This document shows, one piece after another, positions 21,851 to 34,570 of a stretch of 64,000 nucleotides of DNA. The notes beneath the pieces are model-generated. The model did no database searches. It saw only the letters and a list, made by a program, of their open reading frames with translations, and was not told the DNA's origin. How positions within the stretch are numbered: position 1 is the stretch's first letter; each line of letters starts with the position of its first letter. A program made the translations under genes and the position numbers. The DNA is from [Mycobacterium] crassicus (GTDB taxonomy: Bacteria; Actinomycetota; Actinomycetes; Mycobacteriales; Mycobacteriaceae): assembly GCF_020181615.1 (NCBI RefSeq), contig NZ_CP084029.1:4269788-4333787 (forward strand), read 5' to 3'.

Positions 21851-23359
21851 TCAGTTGCCGTGACGGCGAACAATCGGGAACAAAACCGTGTCTCTAATTG
21901 ACAGACCGGTCAATACCATCAGCAACCTGTCAATGCCCATTCCGGTGCCGGTACAGGGCGGCATCGCGTGTTCCATTGCGGTCAGGAAGTCCTCGTCGAG
22001 TACCATCGCCTCGTCGTCGCCGGCCGCTGCGGCCCGGGCCTGAGCCGCAAAGCGGTCACGCTGCACCACCGGGTCGATGAGCTCCGAGTAGCCGGTGGCC
22101 AACTCGACACCGCGCATGTACAAGTCCCATTTCTCGGTGACCCCGTCAATTGTGCGGTGCTGGCGGGTAAGCGGACTGGTTTCAACCGGGAAATCCCTGA
22201 CGAAAGTCGGGGCATCCAGGTCATTGCCGACAGCGTGCTCCCACAGCTCCTCGACCAGCTTGCCGTGGCCGTAACCGCGATCCTTGGGAATCTCCACATC
22301 CAACTGATCCGCGATCGCCCACAGGTCGGCCACCGAGGTCGCCGGGGTGATGTCCTTGCCGAGTGCGGCCGACAGCGACGGATACATTTCGACCGTCGCC
22401 CATTCGCCGTCAATGTCGTAGACGCTGCCGTCGGGCAGGGGAAGTTGCCTGGTGCCGATCACCTCATCGGCGACTTCTTGAATAATTTCGCGGGTCGCCA
22501 CGGCAGAGTCATCGTAGGTGCCATAGGCCTGGTAGGTCTCCAGCATCGAAAACTCGGGCGAATGGGTGGAATCGACACCTTCGTTCCGGAACACGCGATT
22601 GAGTTCGAAGACCCGATCGAACCCGCCGACAACGCACCGTTTCAGGAACAGTTCGGGCGCGATTCGCAGGTAAAGGTCGGTGTCTAGGGCGTTCGAATGG
22701 GTGATGAACGGCCGGGCCGCCGCTCCGCCGGCCAATGTCTGCAACATCGGTGTTTCGACCTCGAGGAATCCACGGCGCTCCAGGGCATTGCGTACCGCAC
22801 GAATGACTGCAATGCGCTGACGGGCCACGGTGCGCGCCTCGGGGCGGACGATCAGGTCGACATAGCGCTGACGAACCCGGGATTCCTCGCTCATCTCCTT
22901 GTGCGCGACCGGCAGCGGCCGCAGCGACTTGGACGCCATCTGCCAGGTGTCGCCCAGTACCGACAGTTCGCCGCGGCGTGAGCTGATCACCTCACCGTGC
23001 ACGAAGACGATGTCGCCGAGGTCGACGTCGGCCTTCCACGCCTCCAGGGACTGCTCTCCGACACTGGCCAGGCTGATCATCACCTGCAGTTGGGTTCCGT
23101 CGCCCTCCTGCAGGGTGGCGAAGCAGAGTTTGCCCGAGTTACGGGCGAACACCACCCGGCCGGCGACACCGACGATGTCACCGGTGGTGCTGTCGGGGGC
23201 CAGGTCCGGGTAGCCGGCCCGGATCTCGGCGAGCGTGTGGGTGCGGTCCACCGCCACCGGGTATGGGTCACGGCCTTCGGCAAGCAACCGCGTCCGCTTG
23301 TCACGGCGGATTCGGAACTGCTCGGGAAGGTCGGGGTCTGGGATATCGGCGGAGCTCAC
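21851..23359 (-). CDS. lysS: Lysyl-tRNA synthetase, class II
   Basis: 502 residues from GTG 23359. The N-terminal OB-fold anticodon domain (about 60-170: [22 protein letters not shown]) is followed by class II motifs: [10 protein letters not shown] (motif 1), [22 protein letters not shown] (motif 2), and [15 protein letters not shown] (motif 3). It charges tRNA-Lys. It is 30 bases after coaX and probably ends the folE-to-coaX transcript. It corresponds to Rv3598c. Confidence 0.96.
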   Translation of the reverse strand: MSSADIPDPDLPEQFRIRRDKRTRLLAEGRDPYPVAVDRTHTLAEIRAGYPDLAPDSTTGDIVGVAGRVVFARNSGKLCFATLQEGDGTQLQVMISLASVGEQSLEAWKADVDLGDIVFVHGEVISSRRGELSVLGDTWQMASKSLRPLPVAHKEMSEESRVRQRYVDLIVRPEARTVARQRIAVIRAVRNALERRGFLEVETPMLQTLAGGAAARPFITHSNALDTDLYLRIAPELFLKRCVVGGFDRVFELNRVFRNEGVDSTHSPEFSMLETYQAYGTYDDSAVATREIIQEVADEVIGTRQLPLPDGSVYDIDGEWATVEMYPSLSAALGKDITPATSVADLWAIADQLDVEIPKDRGYGHGKLVEELWEHAVGNDLDAPTFVRDFPVETSPLTRQHRTIDGVTEKWDLYMRGVELATGYSELIDPVVQRDRFAAQARAAAAGDDEAMVLDEDFLTAMEHAMPPCTGTGMGIDRLLMVLTGLSIRDTVLFPIVRRHGN

Positions 23360-23389
23360 GACGTGCCAGCTTAATCAACCGTCGGGCGC

Positions 23390-24202
23390 TCAGCGCGCAG
23401 GCCGGAGCTTGCCCCGCTGACTGTCCCGGTTGCGCTCGAAGACCAGCCGCAGCCCGTCCAGGGTGAGGTTGGCGTCGTAGTGGTCGACCGTCCCGAGATC
23501 GGGCAGCAACAGCGGTGCGGCATGCCCGGTGGCCACCACTGTCCCGTTGTCAGCGAAGTCGGGCACCTCATCACGGACGCGGCGCACCAGGCCGTCGACC
23601 AGCCCGGCGAAACCGAACACCGCGCCGGCCTGCATGCATTCGACAGTGTTCTTGCCGATCACCGAACGCGGGCGGGTGAGTTCGACCCGGCGCAGCCCGG
23701 CGGAGCGGGCCGCAGCCGCGTCGGACGAGATCTGGACCCCGGGTGCGATCGCACCGCCGAGGAACTCCCCCTTGGCCGACACCACGTCGACACAGATCGA
23801 CGAACCGAAGTCGACGACGATGGCCGCCGTCTTGAATTTGTGGAAGGCCGCCAGGCTGTTGACGATCCGGTCTGCGCCGACTTCCTTGGGGTTGTCCACC
23901 AGCAACGGGATGCCGGTGCGCACACCCGGTTCGATCAGCACGGCGGGCACCGACGGCCAGTACTGATCCAGCATCAGCCGCACCTCGTGCAGCACCGACG
24001 GCACCGTCGACAGCGCGGCCGCACCGGTGAGCTGTTCGCTGTCGTCGCCGATCAGGCCGTCCAGGGTAAGGGCCAGCTCATCGGCGGTGATCTCCGCTTC
24101 GGTGCGAATCCGCCACTGCTGCAAGACGTTTCCGTGCTCACCCGACCCGGAGACCAGACCGATGACGGTGTGGGTGTTGCGAACGTCGATAGCCAGCAGC
24201 AC
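23390..24202 (-). CDS. coaX: Type III pantothenate kinase
   Basis: 270 residues from GTG 24202. The ASKHA-fold phosphate motif appears as [15 protein letters not shown], with [28 protein letters not shown] and [11 protein letters not shown] as further type III landmarks. CoaX phosphorylates pantothenate, the first step to CoA. It begins two bases after panD, so synthesis and activation of pantothenate are in one operon. Mycobacteria also carry CoaA, and the activity of their CoaX has been questioned; that is known background, not visible here. Confidence 0.92.
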   Translation of the reverse strand: MLLAIDVRNTHTVIGLVSGSGEHGNVLQQWRIRTEAEITADELALTLDGLIGDDSEQLTGAAALSTVPSVLHEVRLMLDQYWPSVPAVLIEPGVRTGIPLLVDNPKEVGADRIVNSLAAFHKFKTAAIVVDFGSSICVDVVSAKGEFLGGAIAPGVQISSDAAAARSAGLRRVELTRPRSVIGKNTVECMQAGAVFGFAGLVDGLVRRVRDEVPDFADNGTVVATGHAAPLLLPDLGTVDHYDANLTLDGLRLVFERNRDSQRGKLRPAR

Positions 24203-24204
24203 GG

Positions 24205-24621
24205 CTACCGCACGCTTCTGGGGGAAAGCAGCTCCGCAGCGTTGTCGGGTACGAAGGCCGGGTCGGTGCCGAGGTCGACCTGCCTGTTGTCGGAGTCGAC
24301 GAAGACGATCCGGGGCTGGTAGCGGTGCGCCTCGGCATCGTCCATGGTGCCGTACGCGATCAGGATCACCAGATCACCGGGGTGAATCAGATGTGCTGCC
24401 GCACCGTTGATTCCGATGATTCCGGTGCCCCGGTCCCCGGTGATGGCGTAGGTGACCAGCCGGGCGCCGTTGTCGATGTCGACGATGGTCACCTGCTCGC
24501 CCTCGATCAGGTCGGCGGCCTCCATCAGATCTGCGTCGATGGTCACCGAGCCGACGTAGTGCAGGTCGGCCTGGGTCACCGTGGCACGGTGAATCTTCGA
24601 CTTGAGCATCGTCCGAAACAT
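24205..24621 (-). CDS. panD: Aspartate 1-decarboxylase, pyruvoyl-type
   Basis: 138 residues from ATG 24621, preferred over an in-frame TTG one codon earlier because GGAGG sits five bases before the ATG. The self-cleavage site Gly24-Ser25 (HYVGS) that generates the pyruvoyl group is intact, as is [20 protein letters not shown]. PanD makes beta-alanine for pantothenate. The C-terminal tail, where pyrazinamide-resistance changes map in M. tuberculosis, is [15 protein letters not shown]. The ATG shares one base with the panC stop. Confidence 0.95.
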   Translation of the reverse strand: MFRTMLKSKIHRATVTQADLHYVGSVTIDADLMEAADLIEGEQVTIVDIDNGARLVTYAITGDRGTGIIGINGAAAHLIHPGDLVILIAYGTMDDAEAHRYQPRIVFVDSDNRQVDLGTDPAFVPDNAAELLSPRSVR

Positions 24622-25565
24622 CAATTCCTCCGAGTTGATACGTGATATCCGTCCGAACCGGCCTCTGAACCGGCAAACGCCTCGTCGGCGGGGGATCCAA
24701 GTGTTATGGCCGCGTTGTCGAGCAGCCGGGTCGCCCCGACCCGGGCCGCGATCAGCAGCCGGCCGGGCCCGTCGGAGGGCGCCGGCTCAAGACCAGGGCC
24801 CCGCACCTGCAGATAGTCCACTTCGACCGCGGATGACGCGGCCAGCACCGCCGTAGCGGCTTCGAGCACGGCGGCGGGCCCGTCGGGCGCGGCGTACTCA
24901 CCGGCGGCCAGCGCCGCCGACAGCACCGTCGCGGCCTCGCGCTGTGCGGGGTCCAGGTAGCGGTTGCGCGACGACATCGCCAGCCCGTCGGCTTCGCGCA
25001 CCGTCGGCACTCCCACCACGGTCACGTCCAGGTTGAGGTCGGCGACCATCTGGCGCACCAGCACCAGCTGCTGGTAGTCCTTCTCCCCGAAGAACACCCG
25101 ATCTGGCTGGACGATCGACAGCAGTTTGCACACCACCGTGAGCATCCCAGCGAAATGCGTTGGGCGCGCGGCACCTTCGAGCTCGGCGCCCAGCGGTCCG
25201 GGGTGCACCGCGGTGCGCGGGCCGGCCGGGTACATCGCCGCCGCGGTCGGGGTGAAGGCCAACTCGACGCCTTCGGCGCGCAACAGGGCCAGGTCGTCGT
25301 CGAGGGTGCGCGGGTAGGCGTCGAGGTCTTCGCCGGCGCCGAACTGCAGCGGGTTGACGAAGATCGACACCACCACCACCGAGCCGGGCACCCGCTGCGC
25401 GGCCCGGACCAGGGACAGGTGGCCGTCGTGCAACGCACCCATGGTGGGCACCAGCATCACCCGGCGGCCGGTCGCGCGCAGCGCCCGAGTGACCCGGGCG
25501 ATCTCCTCGGGCCGGGCATAGACGTTGAGCCCACCGCGGTCGAAGGTGGGCGCGTTCGGCCTCAC
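24621..25565 (-). CDS. panC: Pantothenate synthetase
   Basis: 314 residues from GTG 25565; the start overlaps the upstream stop as GTGA, and the longer open frame beyond it has no support. The ATP motif is [17 protein letters not shown] (residues 37-53), with [38 protein letters not shown] and MSSRNRYL as the KMSKS-like loop. It joins pantoate and beta-alanine using ATP. panD begins at its last base, so the two products are translated together. Confidence 0.95.
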   Translation of the reverse strand: MRPNAPTFDRGGLNVYARPEEIARVTRALRATGRRVMLVPTMGALHDGHLSLVRAAQRVPGSVVVVSIFVNPLQFGAGEDLDAYPRTLDDDLALLRAEGVELAFTPTAAAMYPAGPRTAVHPGPLGAELEGAARPTHFAGMLTVVCKLLSIVQPDRVFFGEKDYQQLVLVRQMVADLNLDVTVVGVPTVREADGLAMSSRNRYLDPAQREAATVLSAALAAGEYAAPDGPAAVLEAATAVLAASSAVEVDYLQVRGPGLEPAPSDGPGRLLIAARVGATRLLDNAAITLGSPADEAFAGSEAGSDGYHVSTRRN

Positions 25566-26455
25566 CGGGCCAGCACCGTCAGGACATCGTCGGCGGCACC
25601 GGCGCGGTGTGCGGTGCGCAGCGCGTTGGTGCGGTACGCCTCGGCCAGGTCCGCGTCCACACCGGCCAGGGCGTCCAGGTGACGGGCCAGGGTGGCCGAG
25701 TCTCCGCGGGCCACCGGCCCGGTCAGCGCGGCCCGGCCGTCGCGCAGGGTGTTGGCCAGCGCGGCCCGCACCAGTGGTCCCAGTACTCGTTCGGCAATGC
25801 CGTCGGGGTCGTCGATGCCGAGGCGACTCGGCAGGGCCGCCCGCAGCGCCGCCAGCGCGTCGTCGATCACGGTGACCACGTGGTTTCCGCCGTGGCACAG
25901 GGCTGCGTGATACAGGGTGCGAGCGGACTCGTCGACCCGGAACGGCACGGCACCGATCTCGCACGTCAGCGCCTCGGCGACGGCGTAACCGATCTCGTCC
26001 GCGGCGGTGATGCCGAAGCAGCTGTCCGAGAGCCGGTCGATGTCCTCATCCGAGCCGGTGAACGTCATCGCGGGGTGGATGGCCAGCGGCAGGCAACCCT
26101 GCTCGGTCAACGGCGCCAGCACGGCGATCCCGGCGGCGCCGGAGGTGTGGACGACGATCGTGCCGGGGCGCACCGCGCCGGTGGCGGCCAGGCCGGAGAC
26201 GATGCCGGCCAGTTCGATGTCGGGCACGGCCAGCAGCAGCAACTCGGAGTCGCCGGCGACGTCGTGAGCCGCACGCACCAGGGTGTCGGGCAGCCGTCGC
26301 CGCGCCCGCTCCCGCGACTCCTCGGAGATGGCACTGCACGCGACCACCACGTGCTCGGCGCGCTCCAACGCCACGCCCAGCGCGGTGCCGACGCGGCCGG
26401 CCGAGATGAGGCCCACCTTGAGCCTGGCCGGCCGTAATCCGTCGAACTGCACCAT
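25562..26455 (-). CDS. Rossmann-fold DUF2520 protein, PanG-like ketopantoate reductase candidate
   Basis: 297 residues. The N-terminal NAD(P)-binding fold has [21 protein letters not shown] and [15 protein letters not shown]. The DUF2520 helical C-terminal domain follows: [17 protein letters not shown], and [17 protein letters not shown]. It matches Rv3603c. DUF2520 proteins include PanG, a ketopantoate reductase described in Francisella, and the gene is translationally coupled to panC. Ketopantoate reduction is thus a reasonable inference, but family members can differ. Confidence 0.8.
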   Translation of the reverse strand: MVQFDGLRPARLKVGLISAGRVGTALGVALERAEHVVVACSAISEESRERARRRLPDTLVRAAHDVAGDSELLLLAVPDIELAGIVSGLAATGAVRPGTIVVHTSGAAGIAVLAPLTEQGCLPLAIHPAMTFTGSDEDIDRLSDSCFGITAADEIGYAVAEALTCEIGAVPFRVDESARTLYHAALCHGGNHVVTVIDDALAALRAALPSRLGIDDPDGIAERVLGPLVRAALANTLRDGRAALTGPVARGDSATLARHLDALAGVDADLAEAYRTNALRTAHRAGAADDVLTVLAR

Positions 26456-26579
26456 GCAGACGACCTCACAGGTTCTCTTGGTTCGTTCCAGTCCCGCGCT
26501 GCGGGTACCGGACGGTCGCCGCAGAGTCTATCCCGCTCGAACCCGGTCCGGACAGTGACGTTGGTCGCACATGGCGGGG

Positions 26580-28100
26580 TTACTCCGCGCGACGGCGACG
26601 ACGACGGCCTTCGGTGGGGACGGTCTGCAGCCGGGCCAGCAGGTCAGCGACCGACTGGCCGCCGGTGCTCGGCTCGCCGTCGGCGCCCGTCTCGGCGCCG
26701 CTGGAATGCCGCGACACGACCGGCGTGCCCGATTCCGGCTCCGGGGTGGGAGTGGGAGTGAGGACGGGTGCGGGGGGCGACGGCTCCACCGGGGTGGGCT
26801 GGGCCTGGCTGCCGGCCACGTCCTCCGCATGCCGACGGTCTGCCCGCCGGCGGCCCCCTCCCTCGGGGGCGACCGCACCCGAATGGCGGCTGTGCCGGGC
26901 CGGGCCTTCGGCGCTGCGGTCGGGTGCTCCCGCCGCGTGTGCGCCCGCCGGCTGGTTCTCGGAATGCCTGCTCTCGGTGGCACCGTGCCTGCCGGACCCC
27001 CCGAGCGTGTCGGGGATGTCCGGGGACCAGTTGCTTCCCGGGGCACCCGACGGGAGCCATTCCCCTTCCGCCCCAACGGGTTGCCAGGTCGGGGCCGGGG
27101 CCGGGGCCGGGGCCGGGGGCGCGGCGGCCGCAGCCGGGGCCGGGGGCGCGGCCGGGGCCGGGGCCGGGGCCGCAGCCCACGGCTGCTGCGATGGGGGCTG
27201 CTGCGGCGGGGCGGGCGGTGGCGGGACGGGCTGCGGCGGCTCGGGTTCCCGGCGGTACTCGGGTTCCCGGCGGGGCTCGGGCGGGCCGAAGGGCTGCGGC
27301 GGTTGCGCCCAGCGGCCCGCAGCCGGCTGCGGCCGCTGGGTTTCGTCCGCGCCCCGACGCGGGCCCTCCTCGCCGGCCCGGCGATGCGAGCCGCGGTAGT
27401 TGTCGCCGGGCGCGGCGGGCCCGCCGGTGTCCGGCGTCGGCGGGGGCATCGAAGGTGCCTGAGGTACCGGAATCGTGCCGGTGGGTATCCGCACCTCCGG
27501 AACATCGATGATCGGGTTCTCGGCGGTCTGAGTGACCGGATCCTCGGGGTAGTACGCCGGGCCGGCCGGCGCGACCCGGGCGCCGGCGTCCGATTCCCCG
27601 CCGGTGCGCGCCCAGTCACTGTAGGCACGGACCGTGGTGCGCTCCTGCTCCAGCGCCGGCCGGTGGCTCAGGTCGGCGTCGAAGAGGATCTCCAGGTTGG
27701 TCCGCAGCGCGGACAGCTCGGTTCGCAACGCCGCGACCTCGTCGGCGGCCTGAGCCCGCAGCTCCGAGGCCAGCTCGCGGCGCAGCTGCGACTCCACCGT
27801 CAGCTCGTACTCGCGCCGCGCCGAGATCTCACGATCCAGCTGCAGGTCGTAGACCAGCTTCAGGTCACGGGCGCGGGCCTGGTCCACATCGCTTTGCCGC
27901 CGGTAGATCACCGACACGAATGCCGCCGCGACCGCGGCCCACAGCGCCACGATGACGGCGAGTTTGAGCAGCTCGACCCGGCTGGTGAACACCAGCGCCG
28001 AACTCGCCGCGATCGCGAGGATCAGCAACGCCGTCATCAGCGTCCAGCCCGGCCTGCGAGCGCCACGCCGACCCGGGGCGCGGGACAGGACCGAATTCAT
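26580..28100 (-). CDS. Two-span membrane protein with coiled coil and Pro-rich tail (Rv3604c-like)
   Basis: 506 residues. Two adjacent membrane spans (WTLMTALLILAIAASSALVF and LAVIVALWAAVAAAFVSVIY) are followed by a coiled-coil (about 70-150, rich in RREYELTVESQLRRELASEL). A long low-complexity Pro/Ala/Glu region follows; it includes an (AP)n block encoded by near-perfect GGGGCC-type repeats at about 27088-27170, and the end is basic (GRRRRRRAE). No enzymatic motif is visible. The position matches Rv3604c, between DUF3180 and DUF2520 genes. Function unknown; a scaffold role at the membrane is only a guess. Confidence 0.8.
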   Translation of the reverse strand: MNSVLSRAPGRRGARRPGWTLMTALLILAIAASSALVFTSRVELLKLAVIVALWAAVAAAFVSVIYRRQSDVDQARARDLKLVYDLQLDREISARREYELTVESQLRRELASELRAQAADEVAALRTELSALRTNLEILFDADLSHRPALEQERTTVRAYSDWARTGGESDAGARVAPAGPAYYPEDPVTQTAENPIIDVPEVRIPTGTIPVPQAPSMPPPTPDTGGPAAPGDNYRGSHRRAGEEGPRRGADETQRPQPAAGRWAQPPQPFGPPEPRREPEYRREPEPPQPVPPPPAPPQQPPSQQPWAAAPAPAPAAPPAPAAAAAPPAPAPAPAPTWQPVGAEGEWLPSGAPGSNWSPDIPDTLGGSGRHGATESRHSENQPAGAHAAGAPDRSAEGPARHSRHSGAVAPEGGGRRRADRRHAEDVAGSQAQPTPVEPSPPAPVLTPTPTPEPESGTPVVSRHSSGAETGADGEPSTGGQSVADLLARLQTVPTEGRRRRRRAE

Positions 28101-28238
28101 CTGCGCCGCCCCACCTCGTTGCTTCGTCTCCCGGGCAGCGGCGCGGCCAGAGGCACCCCTACCGCATCGTTGCCGGCCCGCATTGCCCGACTGTACCTGG
28201 ACAAAGTCATTCCGCGTGTCGCCCCGCTCCGGCGATTC

Positions 28239-28724
28239 TCACCCGGGTTGATTTCCGTTCAACGGCCCGGACCGGCCGGAATCCTGGGGTGACTTACAAC
28301 AGTTCTCCAACCACAACGCGGCGACGAGTAGAGCCAGCGCGCAGGCGGCGGCAACCACCGCGCCACCGGTGTCCTCGGCGGCAACCTGCAGCGTCGACCG
28401 CTGCCGCAGCAGGTAACCGACCACGCCGAGCCAGAAGCCGAGCACCAGTGCACCCATCCAGGCCGACGCCTTGGCGACCACCACGGTGCGGGCCACCGCC
28501 AGCGGATGCAGCCACCCCGGCCCGGCACCGATCTCGCCGTCCTCGATCTTCGATCGGACGTAGCGACCCCAGGCCGCCTCGGCGATCGCGACCACCAGCA
28601 GCGATATCCCGGTCCACACGGTGATCGGCGGGAACCAGCGGTACAGCAGCCCGAGCGCCAGGTAGCTGACCACAGCCACGACCGCCGCCCCGGCGGTCAC
28701 GTCTCGTCTGCGGGTCGGGCCCAT
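28239..28724 (-). CDS. DUF3180 integral membrane protein
   Basis: 161 residues from ATG 28724; a longer frame upstream lies inside folK and is discounted. Four membrane spans are evident (AGAAVVAVVSYLALGLLYRW, ITVWTGISLLVVAIAEAAWG, SAWMGALVLGFWLGVVGYLL, AVVAAACALALLVAALW). The conserved RSKIEDGEIGAGPGWLHPLAVARTVVVAKAS loop region is typical of DUF3180. It corresponds to Rv3605c. The start shares one base with the folK stop. Its conserved place behind folK in actinobacteria suggests a role tied to folate or pterin, not proven. Confidence 0.82.
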   Translation of the reverse strand: MGPTRRRDVTAGAAVVAVVSYLALGLLYRWFPPITVWTGISLLVVAIAEAAWGRYVRSKIEDGEIGAGPGWLHPLAVARTVVVAKASAWMGALVLGFWLGVVGYLLRQRSTLQVAAEDTGGAVVAAACALALLVAALWLENCCKSPQDSGRSGPLNGNQPG

Positions 28725-29287
28725 CAGCCGTCTCCGGCCGGCTTGGACCACTCCCGCCGCTCCAGCACCAGATCGGTCAGACGCGGTCCGGTGCGGTCGG
28801 CGGGCTCCAGTTCGTTCAGCAGATCCGCCACCGCGCACCGTTGGCCGGTCACGGTCAGGCGCGCATCCGGCTCGACCGCCAACCACGGCACCATCACGAA
28901 CGCGCGCAGATGGGCCAGCGGATGCGGCAGGGTCAGTCCGTTGTCACGGGACAGCAGTTCTGTCCCGCCGGGTTCGTCCGACGTGATGTCGCAGCAGCTG
29001 ATCACGTCGATGTCCAGGGTTCGCGGTCCCCAGCGTTCGCCACGCACCCGGTCCGCGGCATGCTCCAGCTCGTGGGCCCAGCGCAGCCAGCCCGGCCCGT
29101 CGACGGCGGGGTCCTCGACGATCAGCACCGCGTTGAGGAAGCGGCCCTGATCGACCGCGCCCCACGCCTCGGTCTCGTACACCCCGGACACCGCACGCAC
29201 CGCCGCGCCGAAGCCGTCGACCGCCGACTGCAGCCGGGCCAACCGGTCCCCGAGGTTGGAGCCGATGGACAACACAGCGCGCGTCAT
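28724..29287 (-). CDS. folK: 2-amino-4-hydroxy-6-hydroxymethyldihydropteridine pyrophosphokinase
   Basis: 187 residues. HPPK landmarks are [40 protein letters not shown] and [11 protein letters not shown] (catalytic Asp pair), then [17 protein letters not shown]. It transfers pyrophosphate from ATP to hydroxymethyl-dihydropterin. The ATG overlaps the folB stop (ATGA). Confidence 0.95.
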   Translation of the reverse strand: MTRAVLSIGSNLGDRLARLQSAVDGFGAAVRAVSGVYETEAWGAVDQGRFLNAVLIVEDPAVDGPGWLRWAHELEHAADRVRGERWGPRTLDIDVISCCDITSDEPGGTELLSRDNGLTLPHPLAHLRAFVMVPWLAVEPDARLTVTGQRCAVADLLNELEPADRTGPRLTDLVLERREWSKPAGDG

Positions 29288-29673
29288 GCCGGGATCACCG
29301 TCCCCCGTCTATCGCGCCGCGACCGCCGCGCCACCACCGCGACATCGGTGAAGGTGAGCGGGATGGGGGCGTGCGGCTTGTGCAGCGTCACCTCCACGGC
29401 CTGAACCCGCGCGTCGCCCATCACCTCGTCGGCGATCTCGGCGGCGACGGTCTCGATGAGGTCCCGCGCCGGGCCGGCGACGATGGCCGCCGCCCGCTGG
29501 GCCAGCACTCCGTAGTCATAGGTGTCCGCCAGTGCGTCGCTGGCCGCCGCGACGGTCAGATCCATCCAGACCGTGATGTCGACGACGAAGTCCTGTCCAT
29601 CGGCCCGCTCATGGGCGAACACGCCGTGGTTGCCGCGAACCTGCAGGCCGCGCAACTCGATCCGGTCAGTCAT
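29284..29673 (-). CDS. folB: Dihydroneopterin aldolase
   Basis: 129 residues from ATG 29673 ([19 protein letters not shown]). The Glu in [14 protein letters not shown], Tyr in [11 protein letters not shown] and Lys in [11 protein letters not shown] are the expected catalytic residues. It converts dihydroneopterin to the hydroxymethyl pterin used by FolK. The start overlaps the folP end by 8 bases, so folP, folB and folK are translated as one coupled series. Confidence 0.94.
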   Translation of the reverse strand: MTDRIELRGLQVRGNHGVFAHERADGQDFVVDITVWMDLTVAAASDALADTYDYGVLAQRAAAIVAGPARDLIETVAAEIADEVMGDARVQAVEVTLHKPHAPIPLTFTDVAVVARRSRRDRRGTVIPA

Positions 29674-30517
29674 TGCTCGTGCCCCCTTCGCTCCAGGCTT
29701 CAGTCCAGGCTTCCAGGACCTTAAGCGCGTCGACCGAGGCCCGCACGTCATGCACGCGCACCCCCCAGGCTCCGTGTAGTCCGGCCAGCGCCGAAATCAC
29801 CGCGGTGGCGGTCTCCCGCTCGTCCGGGGGCCGCGCCGTACCGTCCGCCCCGGACAGCAGCGTACCGAGAAACCGCTTGCGGGAGGCCCCGACGAGAACC
29901 GGGATGCCCGTGTCGACCAGTTGCGGCAACGCGTGCAGCAGGGCCCAATTGTGTTGCGCTGTTTTGGCGAAGCCCAGTCCGGGATCGACGATCAGATTCG
30001 CCGGATCCACACCGGCGGCCACAGCGGCGTCGACCGAGGCGAGCAGATCAGCGCGGACCTCGGCGGCGACATCGCCGCCGTAGCGGGGCACCCGGTGCGG
30101 GTCGTCGGGGTCCACCGGTCGCCAGTGCATCAGCACCCACCTGGCCTCCGAGGAAGCCAGCAGTGGCGCCATCGCCGGGTCGGCGCGGCCACCGGAGACG
30201 TCGTTGACGATTCGGGCACCGCAATCCAGCGCGGCCCTTGCGACGTCGGCGTGCATGGTATCGATGCTGACGACAACACCTTGGGCGACAAGGCCTTTCA
30301 CAACCGGAATGACTCGCTGCGCTTCGGCCCGCGGATCGGCACGCACCGCACCGGGGCGGGTCGATTCGCCCCCGACGTCGATGATCGCCGCGCCCTGCGC
30401 CGCCAGCGACAGGCCGTGTTCAACGGCACGATCGACGCTCAGGTAACGCCCGCCATCGGAGAACGAGTCGGCGGTGACGTTGACCACCCCGACAACCTGC
30501 ACGCGGGTCGGGCTCAC
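29666..30517 (-). CDS. folP1: Dihydropteroate synthase
   Basis: 283 residues from GTG 30517, which overlaps the folE stop as GTGA; the longer open frame is not conserved. DHPS motifs: [80 protein letters not shown] and the final [14 protein letters not shown]. It condenses the pterin pyrophosphate with para-aminobenzoate and is the sulfonamide target. Both signature motifs are intact, so it is the functional FolP1 type. Confidence 0.95.
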   Translation of the reverse strand: MSPTRVQVVGVVNVTADSFSDGGRYLSVDRAVEHGLSLAAQGAAIIDVGGESTRPGAVRADPRAEAQRVIPVVKGLVAQGVVVSIDTMHADVARAALDCGARIVNDVSGGRADPAMAPLLASSEARWVLMHWRPVDPDDPHRVPRYGGDVAAEVRADLLASVDAAVAAGVDPANLIVDPGLGFAKTAQHNWALLHALPQLVDTGIPVLVGASRKRFLGTLLSGADGTARPPDERETATAVISALAGLHGAWGVRVHDVRASVDALKVLEAWTEAWSEGGTSND

Positions 30518-31092
30518 CTGCGCCGGATTAGTTCCAGAGCTTCGGCGCGCGAGGCGCTGTCGGACTTGAACTGGCCGCGCACCGCCGACGTCGTGGTGAC
30601 CGCGCCGGGCTTGCGCACGCCCCGCATCGCCATGCACAGGTGCTCGGCCTCGACCACCACGATCACTCCGCGCGGGTTGAGTTTGCGCATCATGGCGTCG
30701 GCGACCTGAGCGGTCAACCGCTCCTGCACCTGCGGCCGCTTGGCATACAGGTCGACCACCCGCGCCAGCTTCGACAGGCCGGTGATCCGGCCGTCGTCGC
30801 CGGGGATGTAGCCGACGTGCGCGACACCGTGGAACGCCACCAGGTGGTGCTCGCAGGTCGAGTACAGGGGGATCTCCCGGACGATCACCAGTTCTTCGTG
30901 CTGTTCGTCGAACGTCGTCTCCAGCACGGTGTCCGGGTCGGTGTAGAGCCCGGCGAACATCTCCTTGTACGCCCGAGCCACCCGCGCCGGGGTGTCGAGC
31001 AGACCCGCCCGGTCGGGGTCCTCCCCCACCGCGAACAGCAGTTCGCGCACGGCCGCCTCGGCGCGCGCCTGATCGAAGACTGTCGAAGTCAT
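30514..31092 (-). CDS. folE: GTP cyclohydrolase I
   Basis: 192 residues. Zinc ligands lie in [12 protein letters not shown] and [17 protein letters not shown], with [21 protein letters not shown] as the second signature. It opens the folate pathway by turning GTP into dihydroneopterin triphosphate. It heads the folE-folP-folB-folK string and begins only 15 bases after ftsH ends, so ftsH transcription probably feeds it. Confidence 0.96.
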   Translation of the reverse strand: MTSTVFDQARAEAAVRELLFAVGEDPDRAGLLDTPARVARAYKEMFAGLYTDPDTVLETTFDEQHEELVIVREIPLYSTCEHHLVAFHGVAHVGYIPGDDGRITGLSKLARVVDLYAKRPQVQERLTAQVADAMMRKLNPRGVIVVVEAEHLCMAMRGVRKPGAVTTTSAVRGQFKSDSASRAEALELIRRR

Positions 31093-31107
31093 AGTCGATC
31101 CGCTTTC

Positions 31108-33480
<2,373 letters not shown>

Positions 33481-33607
33481 CAGACATCGGCCGTCCTCGG
33501 CCAAATCCTTCCAGTACATGCAGCTGGGCATGTTCAGGCTACCGTCCCGCGGGTTGATGCCGGGCGATCCCTTCTCGACTCCGTCCCGGTTGTGCTTTGG
33601 TGAGACC

Positions 33608-34570
33608 GTGGTCGATACAACCCAGCGCCTTGTCGACACCAACGGCGTGACCCTGCGGGTCACCGAGGCCGGCGACCGCGGTGCCCCGGTGGTCCTGCTG
33701 GCACACGGCTTTCCGGAACTGGCCTACTCCTGGCGGCACCAGATTCCGGTGCTGGCCGACGCCGGCTTCCACGTGCTGGCGCCCGACCAGCGGGGCTATG
33801 GCGGTTCCAGCCGTCCCGAGGCGGTCGAGGCCTACGACATCCACGCGCTGACCGCGGACCTGGTGGGCCTACTCGACGATGTCGACGCCGACCGTGCGGT
33901 CTGGGTCGGCCACGACTGGGGCGCGCCGGTGGTGTGGAACGCCGCGCTGCTGCACCCCGACCGGGTGGCGGCGGTCGCCGGACTCAGTGTGCCGCCGACA
34001 CCGCGGCCACAGCAGCAGCCGACCGAGGCGTGGCGGCAGATGTTCGGCGACAACTTCTTCTACATCCTGTACTTCCAGCAGCCGGGTGTGGCCGACGCCG
34101 AACTCGACTCAGACCCGGCCCGCACCATGCACCGCATGCTCGGCAGCCTGAGCCCCACCGACCAAGCGGCAGCGCTGCGGATGGTGGCTCCCGGACCGGA
34201 GGGCTTCATCGACCGGCTGCCCGAACCGGAGCGGCTGCCGAGCTGGATCAGTCAGGCCGAAGTGGACCACTACATCGACACCTTCACCCGGACCGGCTTC
34301 ACCGGGGGACTGAACTGGTATCGCAATTTCGACCGCAACTGGGAGACCACCGCGCACCTGGCCGGCGCCACCACCGACGTCCCCGCGTTGTTCATCGCCG
34401 GAACCGCCGACCCGGTGCTGGCGTTCACCCGACGCGACCGGGCCACCGAGGTGGCCGCCGGCCCCTACCGCGAGGTGCTCATCGAAGGAGCCGGCCATTG
34501 GTTGCAACAGGAACGGCCCGACGAGGTCAACGCGGCCCTGCTGGAGTTCCTGAGCGGGGTGGCGCTGTGA
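33608..34570 (+). CDS. ephA: Epoxide hydrolase EphA
   Basis: 320 residues from GTG 33608, beginning [18 protein letters not shown]; the longer frame overlaps the ftsH promoter region. Alpha/beta-hydrolase epoxide-hydrolase motifs: oxyanion [13 protein letters not shown], nucleophile D103 in GHDWGAP, the cap-domain [20 protein letters not shown] with Tyr, and [11 protein letters not shown] with the catalytic His. It opens epoxides to diols, probably of lipid or xenobiotic origin. It heads a three-gene operon with the next two genes by 4- and 1-base overlaps. Confidence 0.93.
   Translation: MVDTTQRLVDTNGVTLRVTEAGDRGAPVVLLAHGFPELAYSWRHQIPVLADAGFHVLAPDQRGYGGSSRPEAVEAYDIHALTADLVGLLDDVDADRAVWVGHDWGAPVVWNAALLHPDRVAAVAGLSVPPTPRPQQQPTEAWRQMFGDNFFYILYFQQPGVADAELDSDPARTMHRMLGSLSPTDQAAALRMVAPGPEGFIDRLPEPERLPSWISQAEVDHYIDTFTRTGFTGGLNWYRNFDRNWETTAHLAGATTDVPALFIAGTADPVLAFTRRDRATEVAAGPYREVLIEGAGHWLQQERPDEVNAALLEFLSGVAL

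Noticed and set aside
27088..27170. Short regular repeats that could suggest a CRISPR or structural element
   Set aside because: They are simple GGGGCC-type repeats without spacers and encode an Ala-Pro stretch in a coding frame.
26571..28292. 573-codon open frame on the plus strand
   Set aside because: Antisense to the two-span Pro-rich protein; it is Arg/Gly-rich because of the GGGGCC repeats.
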